Source of the DNA: Aristolochia californica
Lineage: Eukaryota > Streptophyta > Magnoliopsida > Piperales > Aristolochiaceae
Assembly (NCBI GenBank): GCA_029961685.1
Contig: JARWKL010000013.1
Coordinates: 25,016,922 to 25,080,921 of the forward strand
Direction of reading: 5' to 3'
Length of the DNA stretch: 64,000 nucleotides
The translations under genes and the position numbers were made by a program. This document shows, in pieces, positions 1 to 13,440 of the stretch; within the stretch, counting starts at the first letter, position 1, and each line of letters opens with the position of its first letter. The notes under the pieces were generated by a model. The model saw nothing but the letters and a program-made list of their open reading frames with translations. It did no database searches and was not told the DNA's origin.

Positions 1-1939
1 AAGACACTTTCTATTGCTTCAAATCTTATTCATTATTTAGCTAAAGCCTAACTTGACTTATATGGGAACTGCCTCTAATTTAGACTAGTGTTATAGCTGG
101 CTGATTTTAAATGCAGAAATCTAACCATTTTATACAATATATTAGAAGTGCTATCTATGTCAATACATGTTTTATTAAAGTATTTATTTTATCTAAAGTG
201 TGACAAGTATGTATCTTTTTGAGTGGTGAGAGGTTTTATTAAAGAAGAGAGGAGAATGGAAAAAAAAGAGCTTCTACCCCTTCTTGTCATCATAAAAGGA
301 CACTGTTCACTTTTTTAAGGAAAAAGGACGTTAAAGTTGCTCCCAATGTAAGGAAGTTACATTGAGAACATCTCTACCGTGGCTTCCAGTGCAAATATCA
401 TTAACATTCTGCATACCCAATATATCTAAGGCTGACATAGTAATAAAGTTTCAATTTTCTTTCAAATAAGGGCCTCAAGACAAAGAGGCCAAATGACTGC
501 ACGTGCGGTGGTCTCAATTTGTTGATACTACTTGGAGATGCTATCAGTTCCTTATTTGAAAGATATCTGCAGCCTTTACCATAAGGGAGGATAAATCAAA
601 TCAAGTTGACATCCTGCTGCATGTGATGAACACTTTGGGGCATTTCCCAGTCTTTGTATTCTATGAGAGGTGTTCCTCTATTTTAAATGGGCAGTCCAAA
701 ATGATTTCTAGTTTGTGAAGGAAAAGTCTCTCACTCTCTCTCTCTCTCTCTCTCTCAAGAATTAGGTTTATTTGCACCAATTGTCTATTGTTGATTTGTT
801 TTACCTGTTGCTTTTCTGGTCCTTTCTCACCCTGATCAGCAAGGATTTAGTCATTTTTTTATATAACTTAGTAATAATGGAGATTAAGTCGTGTGTCAAT
901 GTATGCTTATATAGTGGTTATGTTTACCTGCTGTTTTTTTTTTTTCTTTTCAATTTCAAATGTATTCTGCTAGATATCCCTTTTTTTGTTTAAATGTTGA
1001 TAATTTTATTTCAAAGAAAGAGAAGATACATCAAGGGAGAAATAATGAAGTGAATCATTTTTTTATAACATGAAGTGAATTATTGATGGAAGTGAAAGTG
1101 TACAAGGAAAACAACAGGTAAAAATCAAATCATTATGATAAACATAGTAATGCCATGAATACTCTAACACATCAAGATGGAGCAGATTCCTGATGGTTAG
1201 CTTATCAACTAGTTTTTTTTTTCCCTGGAGTATGGAGTGGACCTTAGAAAAATTCGTAGAAAGTTTTGCGTCTTTGTAAGGGACTCTTTAAGTCTAGCGA
1301 GTGTCTACTCTTTAATAGGAGTAGAATTGATTTGAAGGATCCTCCCCAAAAAATCATAAATAGCATTTCCACAAACCATTAGCCCTGGACTACCCTTGAG
1401 CTGTTTCAATTGTTCATTTTAAACCAACCAACAAGAGGGTGCAAATGTGTACCTACTCAAGCTTGGAATGTAAAGAAGCATCATGCATTAAACGACCTTC
1501 ATTATTCTTGTTGAGCGGGAATAGTTCCACATTGATCATGACTTTATAGCATTGAGCAATAGGCCTCCTAATTGGCTAGTCACTTTGGGATGAAATTGGG
1601 TTCAATCTTCACGTGGTCACATTTGTGCTTCGTTGAGTTGTCAACGTCTCAAACCCATTATGTGTCAACCAGGATGTGAGTGTTAGTGGGAATACTCCCA
1701 CATTGATAAGTGCTAATTATGGAGCTTGGAAGATGATAGAATTTTATTAATATGCTAACCAAATGAATGCTCTTATTTCTTTTTTTCTAGAAGCACCGTA
1801 AGTGCGGTTATTGGTATCCTTAAAAAGAATTGACCCAATTTAATATCTCCCATTCAATAAAAAAAGGTGCATTATATTACCTTTCTATGAGTGATTGGAG
1901 GGTGACCCCCTAAGGAATTAGTTGCACCATTAGTAGATT
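1..1939. other. Intergenic, no gene recognised
   Basis: AT-rich on both strands. The only long open frames are low-complexity Phe/Leu runs with no domain. Confidence 0.6.
734..756 (+). repeat. (CT)n microsatellite
   Basis: 23 bases of uninterrupted CT repeat. Confidence 0.9.
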
Positions 1940-2712
1940 TGTTGGCCTAGGTGGCTTCTCAAGTGGGGGTTGAATTGGGATTTTCAAATTAAAAGGTTTA
2001 ACTTAGGTGTGTAATGAAAAATATGCAAAAAAAATTGCAATATATTGAATTCAATATAAATAAGCAATCACATACCATCGGAGACAAAAAAAATTCTTAT
2101 TGATGTTCCCCTATTGGTATTCACTGCCCATGAACCCTTGCTTGGGAAATTCTACTATTTCAAAGCTCTAATAGTTGGAATTACACAAAGAGATTCCGGC
2201 TCTCTTTAAGCCACGTGTAGCTCAAATACATGTTTTTTACAAATATAATCTCTCCAAGAGATTGGCTAGATTCTAGATCTAGCTAACCCTTTTGATCTAG
2301 ATTAAATAGTTTCTAGATGAACCTTTCACAAAATAAAAACAAAGAAAGGGAAAATCACTTACATCCAATACATATGTAAATTCAATGTATGCTCTAAAGT
2401 TCCATGTTTAGCATTGTACCTTAAGAGGAGGAGTTTGGGAAGCTCTCTTACATATTGATTGAGTTTTGATATACATCAATGACTCCTAAACTCTAGTCTT
2501 CACATTGTCTTCTTCTTCAAGAGTGCTTCTTCAAGAGTTGTCTTTCAATGATGTTTGAGGTCTTGATTAGCCTCGATTGTTTTGAGGCTTTTAGACCTTG
2601 AGATGCATGTCTCTTGAAGATAAAGTATCTAAAATACTGAGTTTGCAAATCGTTAGCTCTAATAAGTTTTGTTATCATAAAAAACAATCAGGGTGTCAAT
2701 CTGTGGTCAACA
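1940..2712 (-). repeat. Sirevirus-type LTR, minus orientation
   Basis: In element orientation it starts TGTTGACCACAGATTGACAC at 2712 and ends GGCCAACA at 1940 (773 bp, TG...CA ends). Immediately before it stands the purine tract AAAAAAGGGGGAGAT (plus strand 2713-2727 as complement), the hallmark of Sirevirus 3' LTRs. Only a short internal stretch follows (to about 2880), so the rest of the element is lost. Confidence 0.7.
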
Positions 2713-3402
2713 ATCTCCCCCTTTTTTATGATGACAAAACCTAACATAAAATTAAATCATACATAGTCCCTAAGGTACAAAGCTAAGTTTATTATTCAAT
2801 TTCAACGTAAGCTCTCCCCTTAATCTTTGCATAGTTCTTTTTAGTAATTTGATTTTCAATTTTTCAATTTCTAGAAGTGCCTATATCCTTGTCATATCTT
2901 GTCATATTGTGACCTTGGGCTCAAAACGTTGGCTTTGGTGGTATATTGTGGCTTGCGGCTATGTATTAGTTTGCCACCTCAATCATTGAACTACCGAAGC
3001 AACTTGTTTATCTTGTGGGATTTCCTTAAACTTGAATATTTATTCAACCGTAGTTACCCAATCAAGGCATCAAGGCTCCTTCTGGAACCTCAATTTTAAT
3101 TCCACTATCCCATCAGTAATATGTTAGCGGAGGATTATCTTGAAGGTGTCTTAGATGCTGATTCTGTGGTTCTTACAACAGAGGCATGTCCTTGTGCTGG
3201 AGTTTCCATGAATTCTTCACCTTCTTCATAAACCCAAAATATTTATTTCGGTACTTTTAGTGGCTTTTGGCAACAGTTTCATGAGCTGCTCTAATTTGCT
3301 TGTGATGTCAACCTTAAAATCCTTAATATATGATTTTGACACACTTTCCATAATGATTTTTCAGGATCTAGAGTTGTGATTACGCGCAAACCTCAGACAC
3401 TA

Positions 3403-4020
3403 GCTCTAATACCAAATAATGCAGCAATTAGCAGTAGCTCTAATACTGATTTATCAAGTGCTGTTTGTTAACTAGCAGTAGTTAGCACAAGGGGAAAATC
3501 CAGTAAGAGATTATTCTCAGAATAAGAAAAAAAAAATAATGGTGCTCCAACTACCAAAAAGAAAACTTGTATTAATCTTCAAAACTGATATGAAGTTCCA
3601 ACAATTTTCCTCTATTTTCCAACACAAGGATGAGCTTGCAAAAATAATCTACATCACCAAAATAGATATGTCGTAGGACTTGACCTCCTAATTACAAATG
3701 AATTATGACTTACTAAATTAAGAACCACTTGCTAGAAAAGAATTTCAGCAACTAACTTAGATAGAAATTACTAAGAATGGACTTGCTAACTTTGGAACTA
3801 TCCTAAATTGACTATTAATAAAGATGACTTGCTATCGAAGGCTTCACTGAAGAAAACTCTCCTAATTTGGAGTATAGACACTAGGAAACTATTTAAAGTG
3901 GAAATATGTTGACTTCCCTATACAGAAAGTACCAAAATAGAGAGCTTTCCTAAAATAATAGTTTTTCAAAAATAGAAACAACTGTATGCAATTGATACTT
4001 CCCTAAGTGAGCCATGTCCT
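3403..4020 (-). repeat. Possible retroelement LTR with primer-binding site
   Basis: AGCTCTAATACCAAATAA at 3402-3419 is close to the complement of the Met-tRNA primer site. The AT-rich stretch to the right, starting TGCAGCAATTAGCAG, would be the 5' LTR of a minus-strand element. The far end could not be defined. Tentative. Confidence 0.3.
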
Positions 4021-4167
4021 ACATCACATGCATAGCTCCCTAGTCCCGAGTAATATTTGTGATATTTTAATAATCCTTGGATGTTTAATGATTACCTTGG
4101 CTCCCTTACAGCATGGTCGATTACATAAGTTGCGTGACAGTATGCAATTTGTGTTGCCACTTATGTG

Positions 4168-4310
4168 ACTTGGGCCTTTGGCTCAGTGGTCTCATGGAGT
4201 GTTTCTAGTGTTAGGTCTTGGTTCAAATCTCATCTTGGGGGGGATGTGTTTGCGTCTGTGTGTAATCGACATTTAAACAAATTCATGTATGATTCGTGTT
4301 ATAAAAGAAT
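4168..4310 (+). repeat. tRNA-derived SINE-like element
   Basis: Contains a Pol III A-box-like TGGCTCAGTGG (4179-4189) and a B-box-like GGTTCAAATCT (4220-4230) at suitable spacing, followed by a short unrelated tail. Two diverged relatives lie at 5490-5557 and 39960-40030 on the other strand. Confidence 0.55.
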
Positions 4311-5489
4311 ATCATGGTGCCACTAAGTTCCATTTGCAACAAAAAAAGGCTACCACTTATGTGTCATGGCTTGTAAATAATAAAACATAGTAGCATATGT
4401 TGGGAGCCCTCTTTGAGTGACTAAAACGTAGGAAGATCTTTCTCCAGCCTATTCTCATAGCCCCTTTTGCATAGAAGGTGATTTGAAGTGGTGGCCGGTT
4501 GCTTAATGCTCTATCTAAAGACTTATCAATTTCATGGCCATTATTTGACTTTGTTCTTTCTGTTCGATGAGTTTTATTGCAGATTTCTTGCTAAAGGAAT
4601 AGGAAGTCATCAATGTCTTTTGGGTTTTATTGCACGTCTCTTGCCAGAGGACTAGGAAGTCATCAATGCCTTTGGAGTTTTAATGCACCTCTCTTGCTTG
4701 GGAAATAGGAATAGTTTCTCTATATCTTGTCACTCTTGATGTAATCCCCTACAATTCCATCCAACTCCAGGGCCACTCTTTGTTGTGGGTGCAAAGTTGA
4801 CCTTTTTTTCCTCCACATTTCTTGGTAAAAAATCTTATTATACGAAGGACTAGAAATTAGCTTAGAGTGCAACATCAAAGGATTGCTCATTATTCAAAAT
4901 CCCTTTTTTTATTGATCTTTATTTTTCTTCAATTAAATCTTGGCTGTTCCCAAAAATTTTCTTAGGAAAATTCACATAGTTGACAAAAATGCCATTACCA
5001 TAATTCGAAAATAATGCCATTTTCTCTATTTTATTATTTAAAAATAAGAAAAATATCTGAAAGGAACATCAATTATGAGTATGTTGGATGGCAGAGTATA
5101 GAACAAGAAGAATTTAGTATTTCATTTGAAATTTCATGGTTAAATTGGAAATTAGGTGCATTTAACTTAGATGGACTTGACTCGATATTCTTGTTTTCCT
5201 GTATATTGATAGCTTGATGTATAGTAGATGAAAAGGTAAAATGAAAAGAAGTTAAAAAAAGGAAATGGTTAATGACTGGCAAAGTTCACTAAATTACCTG
5301 TTCTAAGGCTTTTAAAACAAATATAAAGTAAAAATCCTCACTCATGTTAGGACGAGGAATTTGGGTAAAGTTTGCCTGATTACCTTCATTTTGTTCATTA
5401 ATTCAAACTGATATAAGTAAAGGTTGTTTGATACCTGATTATCGGTTTATTCTTTAGATTAATTTTGTGAATGTTGAAACTCCGTACCT

Positions 5490-5557
5490 TGGCAATGCTT
5501 GAAACAAGGATTTCACACCAGCAGCCACAACCTGTAGCTATTGAGCCAAAGGCCCAA
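5490..5557 (-). repeat. SINE-like head fragment
   Basis: Minus strand reads GGGCCTTTGGCTCAATAGCT, then a degenerate B box (GTTTCAAGC) near 5498-5506. It matches the head of the element at 4168. Confidence 0.45.
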
Positions 5558-6105
5558 TCTACTTGATTACCTAATCATGCATCATAGAGCCTTAGAGTTT
5601 TGTAAAATTAACTGTATCACGTGTCAGTCCATGATATGGAATTGGGCAGTAGATAAGCTCATTCATATGGACATTTTTGTTCTTATAATGAGGATGGCTT
5701 GATTTGTTGTTTTTTCTTTTTTGGCTGTTTGGAGGGCTTGATTTATCAGAGATGATTGCTAACTTTTTTTGCATAATTAGTTCTTACTGGGTAGTAATTT
5801 TTAATGTTAATTTACATTTTTTTCTGTTTTTAGTGGTCTTATGGCTTATCCCAGAAACCTTTTACATTATCTGTTTATCGTTCTATTGTTCCTTTAATAC
5901 TTGGATGATTGGTGGATTGGGTTTGCCACTTATCTCGCCTGTCTACAGCCTAATAAGGGTTACGGAATTTTTCATGTTTCCACTGAAGTCTATTGTTTTT
6001 ACACGACATTCTGCGCTGCTTGCTACGTTTGACTTGGGCTTATCTTGTATCTTTTCTCATTCCTTTATTGTGGATGTTGCCCGAATAACTTTTCTTTCCC
6101 ATGCA

Positions 6106-6392
6106 GAAACAAACATACGATAATAAAAAAGAAACATGCAGAGATGTGCAAGATGATGGGAGTCGGACCAAAAAAAGGCATGTTTTCTTCAAACTAATCA
6201 GATGTTTTGTTCTCATGTATACTTCTGCTCCGAAGTAGTGACTCTTTTGCTTTTAATTTCAGCAGACCACAATTTTCCCGATCCCCACGTAAACCGGCAA
6301 AGAGAGATCCTTCTGTGGTCCATATAAAATGCATTCCAACAAGCAAGAAAAATGGGGCTCATTCAAAGTTGCATATTAAGGATAAGCATTGA
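6106..6392 (+). CDS. Possible 3' end of an unrecognised gene (two exons)
   Basis: A candidate exon 6106-6175 follows a good acceptor (TTTCCCATGCAG) and ends before GCATGT, which would be a GC-AG intron donor. The next candidate exon begins after TTTTAATTTCAG at 6262 and ends with TGA at 6392. Phases agree, giving a lysine/arginine-rich C-terminus (SRPQFSRSPRKPAKRDPSVV ... LHIKDKH). No family recognised, and earlier exons could not be found upstream. It could equally be chance in non-coding DNA. Confidence 0.25.
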
Positions 6393-8010
6393 ACTCAGTT
6401 CATGAATGATATGTTCCCATGTAAAAATGAAACACATTAGTCATGTACTTGCTAGTTCTAATACCTCTTGCTCGAAGGAATATCAAGTCAATTTGTTATG
6501 CTGGAGCATATGGGGTTATTAGCCCAAGATCTGCTCGTATTTTCTTGTGTGGTAACTCTTTATCTGCGTAATCGCATTGTTTTGACGGTTTGAATCCCAA
6601 ACTTCAGGTGAGCAAGAGCAAGCCTAGCTGCCCCTGGTTGAAAGTGAGTTGCACTTGGAGAAAAGCAGATCGCTCCATTGCTTGAATATAGAGGACTATG
6701 GAGGCTTGGTTTGCTACCTCAACCCTCCAAGCCCTTCTTTATTGGCCTCTGTGCACCATAGTAAGTAAAAACCCAACTTTTGTTGCTCATAAACCCTTCT
6801 TTGCTCATGTTAACTTTAGCCTCTCTGTTAGTTTAAGATGATTTCAAAGAGGAAAAGATGGATACATAAAACATTTTTTTGTTTTTAAAAGGATGGGGTG
6901 GGGTTGGCCTTATTCAATACAGGGGTATCATGATCCCCTTACAATTTTTGGGAATAATAATGGTCAAATTTTCATTTTTTTTTCTTTTCCAGGGGTTCCA
7001 AATAGACCCCAAGTGTTTTTGGAGAAAATTTCACCCTTGTCCAATGAGAAGTTAAAAGTGCATTTTCAATTACTACAAATTGTAAGCTATGGAAAGAACA
7101 AACCAATGGGCAATTAGCTGGTCCTTACCACTCACCCCTCTTTAACTCGACCCTATTTTTTTTTTTATTTATCTTTTTCTTTCGTTTCTAGTTAGGTATA
7201 AATGTTAAAACTAGTCTTTCCTAAGTGTTTCTTATGGTGGCACAAATGTATGAAAACCCATTAGACAAAACCCCACACAGAGGAAGATTAGAGTGTGCAC
7301 GAATTTGGAAGAGGAGAGAGGTAGATAAAATTGGAGCTAAGTAATAAAGAAATGACTTAGGGTTTTTCAATTTTTCTCCCCCTAGCCATGCCCTTCTCCT
7401 TGTATAGTTAAAATAATATAACTATAGTCAAACTAGGAAACATAAATAAATTAGGAAACTGTCAAGCTAAAGGAACTCCTAATTCAATACGAAACACTCT
7501 CCTAATCAAGAAGGGAGCCAAGACTCTTAGTTAGTGCCTCCATTTCCCTATTCCTCTACTTATTATTCGTACTCTATCATTTCAAATTAGGCAAAGGGAA
7601 TAATGATTTTTGTTGACAATCTTGGATTTTCATGAGGACAAACAATTACCAAGTAGGGTTTTTTCTTTAAAATATTTTAAAAGGTTGATTTGAGAGATTA
7701 CTTAGGTTAGAATCGAGGTACTACACCATTAATGTATCATTATATCGAAATCTACTAAATTGTTTGATTAGCTATTAGATAAGCCTATTTTGTGCATATG
7801 TTAAAAAGAAGTTTTCTACTATATCAACCATTTATACAAGTCATTCGAGTCATATGTGTGAAATTTTTTATATTATGAATAGGGGAGGAAAAGAAACTTA
7901 ATTTCACAATTGAAGGCAGTCCCTTTTGTAAAAAAGAGGGGAGAAAAAAAAAAGGAAAAAGTCGGCCTATGTCAAAAAAAGGTTATGGACGAATATGTGT
8001 AATTATAAAT
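6393..8010. other. Intergenic, no gene recognised
   Basis: AT-rich sequence with poly-A/T runs. Around 7260-7560 it resembles leader sequence of a retroelement, but no terminus or primer site could be fixed. Confidence 0.5.
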
Positions 8011-8630
8011 AGGGGTGGCACCAAGCAAAACCGGCTCTCAAACAGGGCTCAATTCAGTTTTTATTTGAGCTCAACTCAAACTCGAACTTAAAATGAGGCT
8101 CGTCAAGTATAACAAGCGTAACGTCAGATTTTTCCAAACTCAATTTGTTAACTCGTGAGCCGACTTGTTAGTATAATTTTTTTACTAAAATACCCTTTAC
8201 TCTAATTACTCTCGTCTATAATTCTCTTTTTAGCTGGTTGACAATTACTCTTATGTACTTCAAACCTCAAAAACAATCGATTGTTCATCCCTTTTGGGTC
8301 GCTCACTATTTTGTTTGCCAATAAAATAAACTCTATTAATAGAGGTATTTACTCTTTCTTTTAAGTCTATTAAGCTAATTATTATACATTAATTTGTTCC
8401 ATTAAAATATCTTAAACTCCTCTTATAGTTTAATGATATTAAGTTTATCATAAATTTTGATAATTTTTTATTTTTTTTATTTTAAATATAAATTAGAGTT
8501 TGAATCAGCTTCAAACTCAAACTCTGGTTAAATTTTTTGGGTTCATACTTGATTCTAATTTTGCTCGAATTCAAATCATTTAGATCAAATCAAACTCAAA
8601 CATATGCAAGTCGAGCTTGATGATACCCCT
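8011..8630. mobile_element. hAT-like MITE, about 620 bp
   Basis: Imperfect terminal inverted repeats: AGGGGTGGCACCAAGC at the left, AGGGGTATCATCAAGC read inward from the right. TATAAATA occurs next to both ends (8004-8011 and 8634-8641), consistent with an 8-bp target duplication, though three bases lie between the right end and its copy. No coding capacity. It lies just downstream of the galactosyltransferase stop codon. Confidence 0.65.
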
Positions 8631-8895
8631 AAGTATAAATAGGTCGTGTTCAAATTCTAACGCTAACACCGGAGTTCACCTGATTATCGTCTTCTTTGCA
8701 CGGATTCTATTTTTCAATTGGTAGCTTCTGTAAATTCTCGGCTTCAATCATAACTTCAGCTGAGATCCTATGCTGCGGCATAGTCAATTCGAGAATGCAT
8801 CCACCCGTTAACTATAAAGAAACAAAACCCGGGGAGATAAATCAGTTTAATGATATGTACACTGTGAACGTGAATTACAGCGGCCAAGAAGATCC

Positions 8896-11800
8896 TCAAT
8901 ATCTAAAAATTGCACTCCACACTGCTCCATCGTCCTCCCCACACCGCTGATGCACCTCCTCCATTCTCTCTACTGACTTGCAAATGCCACTGCAGCTCCA
9001 ATCAAATGATGCTGCACAAGGGCTCCCTGCTTGCGCTTTCCATTCACAATCTGCTCAAACACAAGCAATTTTATAGAAAACCAAGAATAATATTTGTTCC
9101 AGTGTAGATTCAGTGCAGATACTTTGAATCAGCTCATGGAGAGGGAGTTACAGAAAATTTATCCATTTACCAGGAGGAGTGCCACAGCAGAGGTTCCTTT
9201 CATCGATATGATCAACATCGAGACCAATGAACCATGAACCAAGTGAGACATCTTCGTTTGCATATCTATGCAGAATATGCCTACCAAACAAGATAACCAA
9301 AAATAAGTCTCGGATTCAAAACGCTTTCGGACTGTAGCTTTGTCTCAAATTTCTGAATGTGCCTACCTATTAACCGATAAGTAAGTTGCCAAGTCTTTGG
9401 AGATCGCATAGAGTTGCCCTGTTGCGTGTCTGAAATATTTGTTTCCCTCCTCCCCAAATTTCCAGTATTCTGGTTCATGGTACTTCACCCCTCTGTTTTT
9501 TTTTAATGAATATTGGATATGGGTCAAGAGACATTTCCTACTAGAGAAGAACATGGTAAGGTTTTGATTATCTTACTTCTGTGCCAAGACTGGTCCTGAC
9601 TTCATACAGCCAATGTAGACACGTGGCTTCGATTTATGTCGGGCCAGAATGGAAGCAATCATACCTGGTTCATTTGGCACAGCAGTTGTTAACAATAAAA
9701 AGCTGTGCATATGTATGTTGATATGAAGACAAGGATATGGGATCTTCTAACCAGGATTGACATGCACATCATCATCCACTTTGACATAGAATTCGGCATC
9801 CCACATTGCCACAGCTGTTGAGAAGTATATTTGGGTTTTAGAAGAGAGCTCATGATAGCCTTCTACATGGTTCTGCAAAAGAAACAAGTGTTAAACTGTG
9901 CATAATGAAGTTTTCTATACAGCAGCCATGAGAAGTTCCTTTATATATTCTAGAATTACCAATCTTAAGAAATCTTGATGCTGTTCCTCTTCGGCATCAA
10001 TAGCTCTGTCCAGAACACCGCCAGGGGATGCACTGTAACACAAAGGAAAATCACATTCTGAATAGAAAGCTGGAGAAGTGTACTATAAACATGTAGCACA
10101 TGTTTTCTATAAATTGGAAAGTCGATGTCGCTCACATGATAAACATGTTATACATGTTTGTATTTCAATATACAAACTCAAGCTTGCCACATCAACAAAT
10201 GGATGGCTTAGGATGCAAGAGTGACTCCTTTTATTTTGCACAAAAATCTTGTATAGTGAGTTTTCTTTTACAACAGAGAGTCTATCACTAATATATGTGC
10301 AACTTTCACATGTCTGTAGCCCCCTTTCAAGTACTGAAATAAGAAACTACAGCTCCAAAACACAACTAAAAGGGAATTTAAGCGCAGTATTGTTGGTTGC
10401 ATGCAGGTATACAAGTAAAAAAGATTTCACACCTGTGGCCAATAACAAACCGCATGACCATGCCTCTCTCCTTCTCCAATCTTCTTAGTTTCTCTCCTAG
10501 AGAACAACAAAATTAAAAACATCAAGAAACAGAATATTCAAATTACTGAAGAATCAAAACAGGACAAGGTGCTCCAACTGTGAAAGACTTATGAAGGTAC
10601 AAGCATAACCTTGTGGCATCCAAGTATCTCTAATAGAATCCCTCCGCTTTCTGCTACTGAATGCAGTAATGATACCCATTACAATAAAAGCTTTCTCGCG
10701 TTCCTTTAACTGATCTGATACCCCTTTTGTAGCCATCGGAGATGTCTCCTGACTACTCACTTGTGCAGATCTGGCTGCCGCTAGCTGCATCTCCAGTGTT
10801 GAGATTGTCTTGTCTAAAGTCCTGAGTGCATTGTTGCATGATTTCATTACTACACACTTCAAAACATTCTAATGCTCTTTCACAAACAGAACAGGTCTAT
10901 AGTACACCGCAAAAGAGTTGCAAAGTTCATCACAGGTGTTAGAGCTCAGTTTTAAGTGTTATGCCAGTCACTGCTATAACTAGGAACTGAGGAGACAGAT
11001 AGATATTGTGTAAAAATGAAAGGAAGAACTTGAAGGATTGTACAGAATAGTTACATGATCACATCATGTGTTTGAGAAACTCGAGTAAGTATATCTCCAG
11101 CCTGGATGGAAGTATCCTGAAATAAATACGAAAATTAACTCAGTGAACATGCCACACAAGTAAATGGCTTAAGAATGAAATTATGCGTGAATGAGTAGAT
11201 CCATGAACCGAGGAATAAACAATGTACCTTCTTTTGACAATGAAGTTTAGGTTCAAAATCTCTCTCTTGGAATTTTTCCAAAGATGAAGCCTCCTCGGTT
11301 ACTTTAACAGGCTCGGGGATACCCCAAAACCTATATGCAAGTCCAAAGAATAGCATGTGACAAGAGAAAATCACACAGTAATATCAAATATATTTTCTTT
11401 GTTAGATATTAACCATGACTGAATGAAGGCAATAGAAAAGCTAACCATCACAAAAACAAATTGTTTGAAGATACCAGACAAGTAAGATACATGATACAAC
11501 ATTCACTCCAAATCACCAACCAACAAAACTTAAGAAAAACATATTCAGTCCAGGTCTAATTTCCACTAGTTATCCCATTAAAACAAAGTATTTCAGGTAG
11601 AAGTAGATAATAGACAAATGCCTAGGGCTAGAGCTGATATTTGGTTATATTTGCTGGGAACATCCTCATGGAAATATTTCTTTAGGGTAATCCTCATTGT
11701 GACTTTGCTACCCAATAGAGAACACTGAAGGACTATAAGATGAGCAAGTTTCATGAAAGAACATGAAACACACTAAATACCAGTAACGTAGAAGTAGGAG

Positions 11801-12580
11801 ACTGTGTCAGGAACAGGGAACTTTCAAATTAGTTAAGAAGGACTATGGATCATATCTCAAGTCAAGACACCCTTGCAGAACTTTTCACAAAACCTCCTTT
11901 TTTTCTGGTCTTATTCATTAAAATTTTCTGAGATGGTCACAGTTCGCACTTCAAACTCACTGAGAGGGAATACTGTATACAAAGGTGTCGATCAAAGCCA
12001 CAGCTTTCATCGGAAAACTAAAGAAGTCATCCGTTCAATAAGTTGGAAGAACCGGAAAACACAAAAAATGATTGATCCAACTTATACATTCACACAGAGC
12101 ACAAGAATGCATACGCCAGCCGCAGACAGTGAAATCCTTATTAAACAAACAGACGTCATTTAACTCTGGAAGAATCGACGAACAAGGAGCGTATCGCATT
12201 ATCGTTAAGAAGTCATCCAATACCTCAAAACAAAACAGGAACCAAGCCCAGAGTCTAACAGAAGCAGTGAAATGTAGTATAGAACACATCATGCAATGAT
12301 TACCAGAACAACACCATGGCAGGTACTGCACATCAAGAAAGAGAAGTTCCCACAAACTCGAAATCAAAATTCAAAACGCAAGTCACTGACACAAAAAAGC
12401 CGTAAAAGGGGGAAAAAATAAGCAAACACAATATTCTTTCAGCTCCAACAGAAAGAAGGGAAATACAAGACACCTGTTAACAACGAGAACGCCAAGAAAG
12501 AAGCTGGAAATGCAAAAAACAGAAACCCATCTGGTCGAGACTCCACCCTTGTGGTGTTTGGTGTTAAGCATGAGACCCAT
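8896..12580 (-). CDS. Beta-1,3-galactosyltransferase (DUF4094 + GT31 domain), 11 exons
   Basis: Type II Golgi glycosyltransferase of the plant GT31 family. Members add beta-1,3-galactose, mainly in type II arabinogalactan glycans. Exons read on the minus strand: 12580-12474, 11330-11228, 11116-11055, 10821-10610, 10496-10433, 10032-9960, 9872-9752, 9664-9577, 9492-9367, 9280-9171, 9050-8896. All introns are GT-AG, phases agree at every junction, and the sum is 1221 bp (406 aa plus stop), the usual family length. A hydrophobic signal anchor lies at about residues 17-36. DUF4094 spans about 17-110. The motif [13 protein letters not shown] is at 150-162. The metal-binding DDD is at 240-242 (context VKVDDDVHV) and NEDVSLG at 327-333. 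The C-terminus is cysteine-rich ([16 protein letters not shown]). The start is the first Met of exon 1, just before the anchor. No lesion was seen, so it is probably functional. The exact acceptor substrate cannot be told. Confidence 0.95.
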
Positions 12581-13440
12581 GAAATGTTATCTTCTCACCA
12601 AATTCAAAACCTCGACCTCATCACCCGATCAGAACCTTCACCTTCCCTCCCCCTTCTCCTCAGATAAAAGAAAGGGGCACGGGTAAAACAAAGGGAATCT
12701 GTAATAATATCGGCATTCAAAAAACAAAAACGGGAAACTTTCGCCAAGCTGCCTGCACGGCACTAAGACAGTCTCAGCTAAGTTCAGGCTGGGCAGTTTA
12801 ATTTTAAAACTAGGATGAAAAACAAAGACTACGGCCTACGAATCTCCGACCACCTTTTCAAATGCCCATACTGCCCTTTTTGAATTCTCCGACGTAGGAT
12901 TCTTTTTACTTTTTCCCCGGGCAGGAAAAGGACACGCGTGGTAGTCTATTTCCACCGGGGACCCGCCCAGGAAGATCCCGACGGCCTACCTGATCTGGGT
13001 ATCAATGGGTCCCCCCTTCCGCCCGACTTCGCCCAGGGTAAAGGGCAAAAGCAGGCAAATTCAATGGCGAGTGGAGGGTATTTTTGTCAAGTGAACTACA
13101 CACAGAATTTAGAAGGGCTTTTTTTTTTTTTTAAATTCCTCAGCGCCTTTCACGGGTTCTCGGTCTTTTCGCAGGTGGGGACCACCACAGGTCCACAACT
13201 TCTCCTTTCGAACTTCGCGTGATCGCGTCTCCTTCTTGTGGGCCCGCTCGATGGGATCATTCCTAAGATACGGGATCGAGGTTTGAACAAAGAAAGCACC
13301 GATCGGGAAAGCTCCGTGGGCCCCACGTCCGGCGAGGGATCCCTTCGTCCTCGTCCGGGAGCTGAAAGTTTCCTCAACCCAAACCAGAAATTTACTGAAA
13401 TGACTAAATGCATCTCTTTCTTCAGCAGTGGCGTCTAATG
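12581..13440 (-). promoter_or_regulatory. GC-rich upstream region of the galactosyltransferase gene
   Basis: The sequence immediately upstream of the start codon changes from AT-rich to markedly GC- and CpG-rich between about 12830 and 13420. This fits the 5' UTR and promoter of a housekeeping-type gene. Short open frames on both strands here have no recognisable domain and look like by-products of the base composition. I could not place a TATA box or transcription start with confidence. Confidence 0.4.

Noticed and set aside
4168..4240. Possible functional tRNA gene
   Set aside because: A- and B-box-like words are present, but the acceptor, D and anticodon arms do not pair, and related degenerate copies exist. 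A SINE-like element fits better.
5704..6123. Open frame of 139 codons, very rich in Phe/Leu/Ile
   Set aside because: Composition is that of a T-rich intron or intergenic stretch. It has no domain, and a strong splice acceptor lies near its end.
12035..12367. Open frames on both strands in this interval
   Set aside because: They lie wholly in intron 1 of the galactosyltransferase gene and have no recognisable domain.
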